From NCBI GenBank assembly GCA_947172415.1, contig OX359198.1:3193401-3257400 (forward strand): DNA of 64,000 nt. Direction: 5' to 3'. Below, one piece after another: positions 57,320-64,000 of the stretch (position 1 is the stretch's first letter; each line of letters begins with the position of its first letter). The DNA comes from Chondrosia reniformis (lineage: Eukaryota; Porifera; Demospongiae; Chondrillida; Chondrillidae). The position numbers and the translations under genes are program-made. The notes beneath the pieces were generated by a model. That model saw only the letters and a program-made list of their open reading frames with translations, made no database searches and had not been told where the DNA came from.

Positions 57320-57881
57320 GAATAGGGATTTCTTCTAACTGCGTCGAACTTATCTTTATGTTTACCAGATCCCCTGTTCTAGTTGCCCTGCAGTGTACAC
57401 TGGAGAAACTCGAAGAACGCTAAAAGTCAGGATGGCGGAGCACAAAGGTGCCGTCAGGATGGGGGATGTGAACAATGGCTTAGCTGTTCACTCCCTAAAA
57501 ACCGACCATCCAATTGAGTGGAGCCAAGCCAGAGTGGTGGAGAGGGAAGAGAACTGGTACAGAAGAAGAATTAAGGAAGCCCTGAAGATCCAACAATGTC
57601 GGGTAAGAATGAACTTAGATCAAGTATTTGTACCAAGAAGTGATTGGAAAGCCTTCTTTATGAATAATCCCTTCACCTCTCCTTCCTCCGGAAATGACGT
57701 AACCGATGACATCACTGATGAGGTAATCGAAAATGGCGGGAAAAGATGCCTATATATGAAGACACCTTGAAGACCACCACCAGTCACTGAAGAAAACCCC
57801 CAGGGTCGAAACATTTGGCAGACAGAGGAATTGGAAAAATCTGCATCTCTAGACACTCTAAAAGATGAACCTTTACAAAGA
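57320..57881 (+). mobile_element. Penelope-like retroelement, 5'-truncated 3' end
   Basis: A 562-bp insert of different base composition from the array around it. It carries the coding end for a GIY-YIG endonuclease domain (see 57,342-57,770) followed by about 110 bases of 3' sequence. The reverse transcriptase part is not present here, so this is a short terminal remnant. Flanked by a 14-bp imperfect target duplication, which shows insertion by retrotransposition into already formed 13-bp array. Age: moderate, since the flanking repeats are still recognisable. Confidence 0.82.
57342..57770 (+). pseudogene. GIY-YIG endonuclease domain remnant of a Penelope-like element
   Basis: The readable C-terminal coding part of the element. 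In an intact Penelope-like element this domain nicks DNA at the target and follows the reverse transcriptase. Seen here: a Cys pair in IPCSSCP, then VYTGETRRTL in the place of the YIG part of the motif, the conserved arginine and EH of KVRMAEHK, the HSLKTDHPIEW segment, and REENWYRRRIKEALKIQ with the conserved glutamate and the RR-EA helix. The order and spacing match animal Penelope-like endonucleases. The N-terminal remainder and the reverse transcriptase are absent, so it is a fossil. The family call is from recognition of the motif series, not from a search. Confidence 0.8.
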
Positions 57882-57895
57882 TATTTCATAATATG

Positions 57896-58740
57896 AGTAC
57901 ATAATACTAGAACGTACAACTTGTATATACAACTAGTAGATAGCTACTACATACAACTCTTATATACGTACAACTAATACATACAACTCACACATAACTA
58001 GTACATATAACTAGTACATACAACTAGTATCTAGTACAAACAACTAGTGCCTACCTAGGTCCTAGTATAACTAGTATTTGAACTTATATTTAGAACATAC
58101 AACTCATACATACAACTAGTACATACAACTATTACCTACATCTAGTACATATAAATAGTACATGAATCTAGTACATACAAATATAACAAGTTCATACAAG
58201 TGGTTCATACAACCAGCACATACAACTAGTACTTATAAATAGTATATACAACTAGTACATACAACAATTACACTCAACTAGTACATATAACTACTAAATA
58301 TGAATAGTACTTATAAACATAACTAGTACATAACAATAGTACATACAACAAGTACAAAAAATTAGTTCCTTCCTAATACCTAGTATAACTTGTACTGGAA
58401 ACTACAAGTAGTTCAAACAACAAGTACATACAACTAGTACATACAATTAGTCACTAGTACATACAACTAGCATATACAACTAGTACATACAATTACCCAC
58501 AACTGTTACTTGCATGTAATACATATAATTTCTACACACAACTAGTACGTACAACTAGTATATAGCACATAAAACTAGTACTTCCCTGGTAATTAGTATA
58601 ACTAGTATTAGAACCTACACTAGAACATACATCTAGTTCATAAAACTTCTTCATACAACTACTACATACAACTTATACATACAACTGGTGCATGTAACTA
58701 GTACACACAACTACTACATATATCTAGTACATTCAACTAG
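57896..58740 (+). repeat. Array block R, copy 2 (partner at about 46,610-47,460)
   Basis: Same unit order as 46,613-47,460 (offset about 11,281): ATAATACTAGAACGTAC, TAGTCCTAGTATAAC-type variants, TTAGTTCCTTCCTAATAC and CTGTTACTTGCATGTAATAC. A third, older version is at about 41,400-42,190. Confidence 0.75.
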
Positions 58741-59711
58741 TACAAACATTTAGTGTATACAACAAGTATATAAAACTAGTACACAGGTAGTACAAACAAC
58801 TAGTGCATACAACTAGTACATACAACTGGTTCATATCTAGTACATACAACTACCACATACAAATAGTTCCTAAACCTAGTACCTACAACTAGTAAATATA
58901 ACTAGTACTAGTACATAAAACTAGTACATGCAACTAGTACATCAAAATACTACACACCACTAGTACATACAACTAGTACATACTACTAGTACAAACAACT
59001 AGGACATAAAACTAGTACATCCACCTACTACATATGACTAGTACACACACATATACCTAGAAATTATAAATAGTTCATACAACTAGTAGAGATAACTAGT
59101 ACACAAGCATATAACTAGTACATACACATATAACTGGTGCTTAAAAATAGTACATACACATAGTACATGCACCTAGTACATGGACCTAGTACATGGACCT
59201 AGTACATACAACTAGTACATACAACTAGAAACTAGTATATACAACTAGCTCATAGAACGAGTACATAATACTAGAAACTACAACTTGTATATACAAGTAG
59301 TACATAGCTACTACATACAAGTAAAAGCAACTAGGACATATTACTAGTACAATCACCTACTACATATAACTAGTACATACACATGTATCCAATTATTATA
59401 AATAGTACGTGCAACTGGTACATACACCTAGTTCATAAAACTAGTACATACAACTGGTACATACAACAACTACCTTCTAAGTATACCAAGTATAACTAGT
59501 ACAAGAACCTATAACTAGTACATTCAACTAGTACATACAACTAGAACATACAACTAGTATATACATTCAAACAGAACATATAACTAGAGCACACATCTAC
59601 TACATATAACTAATACATAAAAATGTAACTAGTACATATAAATAGTACAAACACCTACTACATATAACTAATACATGAAAATATAACTAGTACATATGAA
59701 TAATACAAACA

Positions 59712-59746
59712 GGGGACCCTTTAATAAAGTTCGGCAGCCATTTTTA
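59712..59746 (+). repeat. Satellite B island, left part (with C4)
   Basis: Same fragment as at 15,441 (GGGGACCCTTTAATAAAG, CAGCCATTTTTA). Confidence 0.9.
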
Positions 59747-60135
59747 GGGGCTGCCACAGGAAGCCCCCTCTATTGTTTTCATAACGCGATTTATGTATGG
59801 CTTCATGTTACGGATATATACATATATATATATATAATATGAGTTCATACGCAACTATTATAACACATTTTATACGTCGATAGATGTATAATATGAGTTC
59901 ATATGCAACTATTGTAACACCTAATTTATACGTCAATACATCGTTTTTGCAAATGGTGGCGTTCAGGAAGCTTTAGTTAACGAAGCTTTTCTGTCGCTAT
60001 TCATAATTTTTAGGACACTTAAGCATCCTCAATCGTTAGGATTAAGAGTAATATGTCAAAGCCCAACGATGCGGCCAAGTAGTTTGAGTAAATTTGTGGG
60101 GCAGTAGCCCCACGAGTTTTAAAACTCAAACTACT
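59747..60135 (+). mobile_element. Hairpin-ended non-autonomous element, copy C4
   Basis: About 389 bp, the best preserved of the C copies. 5' hairpin GGGGCT/AGCCCC. 3' foldback AAGTAGTTTGAGT/ACTCAAACTACTT, 13 perfect pairs, enclosing GTGGGGC-AGTA-GCCCCAC, 7 perfect pairs. It interrupts satellite B between CCATTTTTA and TTATCCTAGG. There is no open frame. TTA on both sides suggests a 3-bp (up to 5-bp imperfect) target duplication. Confidence 0.85.
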
Positions 60136-60528
60136 TATTATCCTAGGAACAGTCTTCGGTACAGATTCATAGCCTATATGTTTGAAATGAGCAGCCATTT
60201 TAACTCGGAGATAAGTCGTAGGGCTTCGGAGACACTTTTATCGAGTTCGGCGGCCTTTTTATCCTAGGAACGGTCTTTGGTACGCTTTCATAGCCCATAT
60301 TTTCGAAATTTGTAGACAATTTAACTCAGGGATAGGTCTTAGAGCTTCGGGGACCCTTTAATCAAATTTGGCGGCCATTTATAACCTAGAAACGGTCTTC
60401 GGTATGGTTTCATAGGCCATATTTTCGAAATCAGCAGCCATTTGTACCTCGGAGATAGGTTGTATAGCTTCAGGAAACATTTAATCGAGTTTTGCGGCCA
60501 TTTTTATTCTAGGAACGGTCTTTGGTAC
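60136..60528 (+). repeat. Satellite B island, right part (3 monomers)
   Basis: About 3.2 monomers in plus orientation, against 1.2 at the C1 and C2 islands. The extra two monomers start after GGTACGCT, exactly where the shorter islands jump back to 13-bp array, which indicates loss by unequal exchange in the shorter ones, or expansion here. Confidence 0.88.
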
Positions 60529-61883
60529 TCTAGTTAAAACAATTTCTACTTACAATTAGTACCTATGACTAGAACATTCACATAAAACTGGTACATGTAA
60601 ATAGTACATATAACAAGTATATCAAACTAGACCTCCAACTATTACAACTACTGAATATATCTAGTACTAGTACTAGTACATACAACTAGTCATAAAACTA
60701 GTACCTACAACTAGTAAATATTACTAGTACTTGTACATATTAGAACTAGCACATGCAATTATTACATAACTAATACATACAGCTTATACATACAACTAGT
60801 ACACACAACTAGTACATACCACTAGTTTATACAACTAATACATACAACTAGTATAAAACCAGTACATACAACTAGTACATAAAATTAGTTCATACAATTA
60901 GAACATACAACTATTACATTCAACTAGTACATACAACTAATACCTACAAAGAGTAAATATAGCCAGTGCTAGTACGTAAAACTGGTACATACAACTAGTA
61001 CATACATTAGTATATAACTAGTACATACAACTAGTACATAAACCTAGTTCATACAATTACAACATACAACTACTACATACACCAGGACATACAACTAAAC
61101 CTACAAGTAGTAAATATAACTTGTACTACTACATACAATTAGTTCATACAACTATAACATTCAACTAGTACAGACAACTTGTACGTACAACTAGTAAATA
61201 TAACCAGTTTAACTATTTACAACTAGTACATACAACTAGTGCCTACAGTTAGTATATATTACCTTTACTTGTACATCCACTAGGTAATCCTACTAGTACA
61301 TACAACGTTTACATACAACTAGTACATAACTAGTACATACAACTGGTACATACAACTATTATATACAATTAGTACATGCAACTATTACATTCGACTAGTA
61401 CATATAAGTAGTACCTACAAATATTTAATATAACTAGTACTTGTACATTCAACTAATACCTACTTAATATCTGGTATAACTAGTACTAGTACATACAACT
61501 AGTTTACACAACTAGAATATAAAGCTAGTACTAACAACTAGTATATACACCTAGTACATACACCTAGAATCTAACTAGTCCACACAACTAGTTCATACAA
61601 TTAGAACATACAACTACTCCATACAACTAGTACATGCAACTAATACCTAAAACTAGTAATCATAACTTCTACTAGTACATACAACTAGTACTTACAACTA
61701 GTATTTACAACTTGTAAATATTACTAGTATTAGTATATACAACTAGTCAATACAACTACTACCTACAACTAGTACATAACTAGTTCTTACAACTAGTACA
61801 TAAAATTAGTACATACAATTAGTACATACAATTATAACATTCAACAAGTCCATGCAACTAGTACCTACAACTAGTAAATATAA

Positions 61884-64000
61884 ATCGGCGACCATTTTTA
61901 TCTCAAGGATAGGTCGTAGAGCTTCGGGGACCCTTTCTTCGGATTCGGCGGACATTTTTATCCTAGAAAAGGTCTTCGGTACGGCTTCATTGCCCAAATT
62001 TTCGAAATCGGTGGCCATTTTTATCTCGGTGATAGGTCGTGGAGCTTCAGGGACCCTTTAATCCGATTCGGCGGCCATTTTAATCCTAGAAATGGTCTTC
62101 GTTACGGCTTCATAGACCATATTTTCGAAATCGGCGGCCATTTTTAACTCGGGGATAGGTCGTAGAGCTTCGGTGACCCTTTAATCGGATTCGGCGGCCA
62201 TTTTTTTTCTAGAAACTATCTTCAGTACGGCTTCATAGCCCATATTTTCAAAATCGGCGGCCATTTTTAACTCGGGATAGGTCGTAGAGCTTCGGGGACC
62301 TTTTAATCGGATTAGGCGGCAATTTTTTATCCTAGAAACGGTCTTTGTTACAACTTCATAGCACATATTTTCGAAATCGGCGACCATTTTTAACTCAGGA
62401 ATAGGTTGTAGAGCTTCGGGGACCCTTTAATCAAATTCGGCGGCCATTTTTATCCTAGAAACGACCTTCATTACGGTTTCATAGCCCATATTTTCGAAAT
62501 CGGTGGCCATTTTTATCTCGGTGTTAGGTCGTGGAGCTTCGGGGACCCTTTAATCAGATTCGGCGGCCATTTTTATCATAGAAATGGTCTTCGTTACGGC
62601 TTCATAGCACATATTTTCGAAATCGGCGGCCATTTTTAACTTCGGGATATTTCGTAGAGCTTCGGGGACCCTGTTATCGGATTCGGCGGCCATTTTATCC
62701 CAGAAACTATCTTGGGTACGGCTTCATAGCCCATATTTTCAAAATCGCCGGCCATTTTTAACTCGGGATAGGTCGTAGAGCTTCGGGGACCCTTTAATCG
62801 GATTCGGCGGCCATTTTTATCCTAGAAATGGTCTTCGTTTCGGTTTCATAGCTCATATTTTCGAAATCAGCGACCATTCTTAACTCGGGGATAGGTCGTA
62901 GAGCTTCGGGGACCCTTTATTCGGATTCCGCGACCATTTTTATCCTAGAAACTATCTTCGGTTCGGCTTCATAGCCCATATTTTCAAAATCGGCGGCCAT
63001 TCTTAACTCGGGATAGGTCGTAGGGCTTCGGGGACCCTTTAATCGGATTAGGCGGCCATTTTGATCCTAGAAAAGGTCTTTGTTACAACTTCATAGCCCA
63101 TATTTTTGAAATCGGCGGCCATTTTTAATTCAGGGATAGGTCGTAGAGCTTGGGGGACCCTTAAATCAACTTCGGCGGCCATTTTTATCCTAGAAACGTC
63201 CTTCATTACGGTTTCATAGCCCATATTTTCGAAATCGGCGGCCATTTTTAACTCGGTGATAGGTAGAAGACCTTCGGGGATCAGTTCATCGAATTCGTCG
63301 GCCATTTTTATCCTACAAAACTGTCTTCGGTACGGCTTCATAGCCCATATTTTCGATATCGGCGGCCATTTTTATCTCTGTGATAGGTCGTAGAGCGTCG
63401 GGGATCCTACATTCTGATTCAGCGGCCATTTTATCCTAGAAATGGTCTTCGTTACCGCTTCATAGTCCATATTTTCGAAATCGGCGGCCATTTTAAACTA
63501 GGGGATAGGTCGTAGAGCTTCGGGGACCCTTTAATCGGATTCGGCAGCCATTTTATCCTAGAAACTATCTTCGTTACGGTTTCATAGCCCATATTTTCAA
63601 ATCGGCGGCAATTTTTAACTTGGGGATAGCTCGTTGAGTTTCGGGGACCTTTAATCGGATTAGGCGGCCATTTTAATCCTAGAAACGGTCTTCGTTACAA
63701 CTACATCGCCCATATTTTCGAAATCGGCGGTCATTTTTAAGGCAGGGATAGGTCGTAGAGCTTCGGAGAACCTTTAATCGGATTAGGCGGCCATTTTTAT
63801 CCTAGAAACGGTCTTCGGTAAGCCTTCACAGCCCATATTTTCGAAATCGACGGCCATTTTTAACACAAGGATAGGTTGTAAAGGTTCGGGGACCCTTTAA
63901 TCGGATTCGGGGGCAAGTTTTTTCCTAGAAATGATCTTCGGTACGGCTTCAGAGCCCATATTTTCGAAATCGGCGGCCATTTTTAACTTGGGTATGGGTC
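61884..64000 (+). repeat. Satellite B tandem array, second block
   Basis: About 17 monomers with the same structure and orientation as 2086-8765, running off the window end. From about 62,005 it follows the private monomer variants of 2,569-4,650 in order: GTCGTGGAGC, then CTTTAATCCGATTC, then CATAGACCATATT, GTAGAAGACCTTCGGGG and GTAAAGGTTCGGGG. The offset falls from 59,440 and 59,561 to about 59,319, so the two copies differ by gains and losses of whole monomers. Confidence 0.93.

Larger units (their letters stand above)
9790..61883 (+). repeat. 13-bp minisatellite megasatellite array (with insertions)
   Basis: Degenerate head-to-tail units of TACATACAACTAG, mostly differing by substitutions (ACATATAACTAGT, ACCTACAACTAGT, AAATATAACTAGT) and by occasional short or long units. 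The array proper is interrupted by the elements at 10091-10449, 15441-16014, 29401-29948, 48039-49513, 51879-52067, 56885-57267, 57320-57881 and 59712-60528. Unit composition is A6 T3 C3 G1, so the plus strand is strongly A- and C-skewed throughout. No inverted block was seen. TAG in every unit with a period that is not a multiple of 3 closes all frames. No genes are present. Confidence 0.95.

Noticed and set aside
57620-57919. 99-codon minus-strand open frame
   Set aside because: It is a shadow of the Penelope-like coding remnant on the other strand.
9790-61883. Telomeric array
   Set aside because: The unit TACATACAACTAG is not a telomere repeat of any group that I know, and no TTAGGG-type blocks were seen.
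62181-63341. Minus-strand open frames (70, 68 and 97 codons) at 61806-63341 and a plus-strand one at 61852-62061
   Set aside because: Satellite B read-through frames with repeated peptides such as ELKMAADFENMGYE; no domain.

Overview
This window is eukaryotic repeat DNA, with no intact host gene that I can support. It holds three unrelated tandem-repeat families, long-range higher-order duplications and a few small mobile elements. The only recognisable protein is the C-terminal GIY-YIG endonuclease piece of a Penelope-like retroelement. That family, the dispersed non-autonomous DNA elements and the megasatellite organisation fit an animal genome (pericentromeric, subtelomeric or similar heterochromatin). 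The species cannot be named from the sequence, and the heterochromatin setting is inference.

Layout. 1-52 is satellite B on the minus strand and 53 to about 225 is satellite A on the minus strand. At about 218-235 the orientation flips: about 226-2085 is satellite A (144/145-bp monomers) and 2086-8765 is satellite B (about 123-bp monomers made of two related ~62-bp halves), both on the plus strand. 8766-9788 is a non-repetitive spacer with two hairpins, one of them about 85 bases long and precursor-like. About 9790-61883 is a degenerate 13-bp minisatellite (unit TACATACAACTAG), always in the same orientation. 61884-64000 is satellite B again, and most of it is a diverged copy of 2.57-4.65 kb.

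The 13-bp array is built from larger blocks that were themselves duplicated: a module recurring at about 15.0, 29.0, 42.7, 51.5 and 59.2 kb, a 2.36-kb tandem duplication (22.3-27.0 kb), three tandem 1.27-kb blocks (37.7-41.6 kb), a 2.18-kb duplication (52.1-55.65 kb) and several shorter ones. TAG falls once per unit, and 13 is not a multiple of 3, so every plus-strand frame is closed about every 39 bases. The minus strand behaves the same way. This explains the absence of long open frames over about 50 kb.

Insertions in the array: (i) six copies of one non-autonomous element of about 360-390 bp whose two ends fold into hairpins; four sit in small islands of satellite B (15.5, 29.4, 51.9, 59.7 kb) and two lie on the opposite strand directly in the minisatellite (10.1 and 56.9 kb). 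Hairpin stems keep pairing through compensatory base changes between copies, which I consider the most interesting signal here. (ii) A 1.475-kb terminal-inverted-repeat DNA transposon at 48.0-49.5 kb with a TA target duplication. (iii) A 5'-truncated Penelope-like element at 57.3-57.9 kb with a target-site duplication. Unoccupied versions of the target are present in sister blocks for (ii) and (iii), so these two landed after the array had formed.
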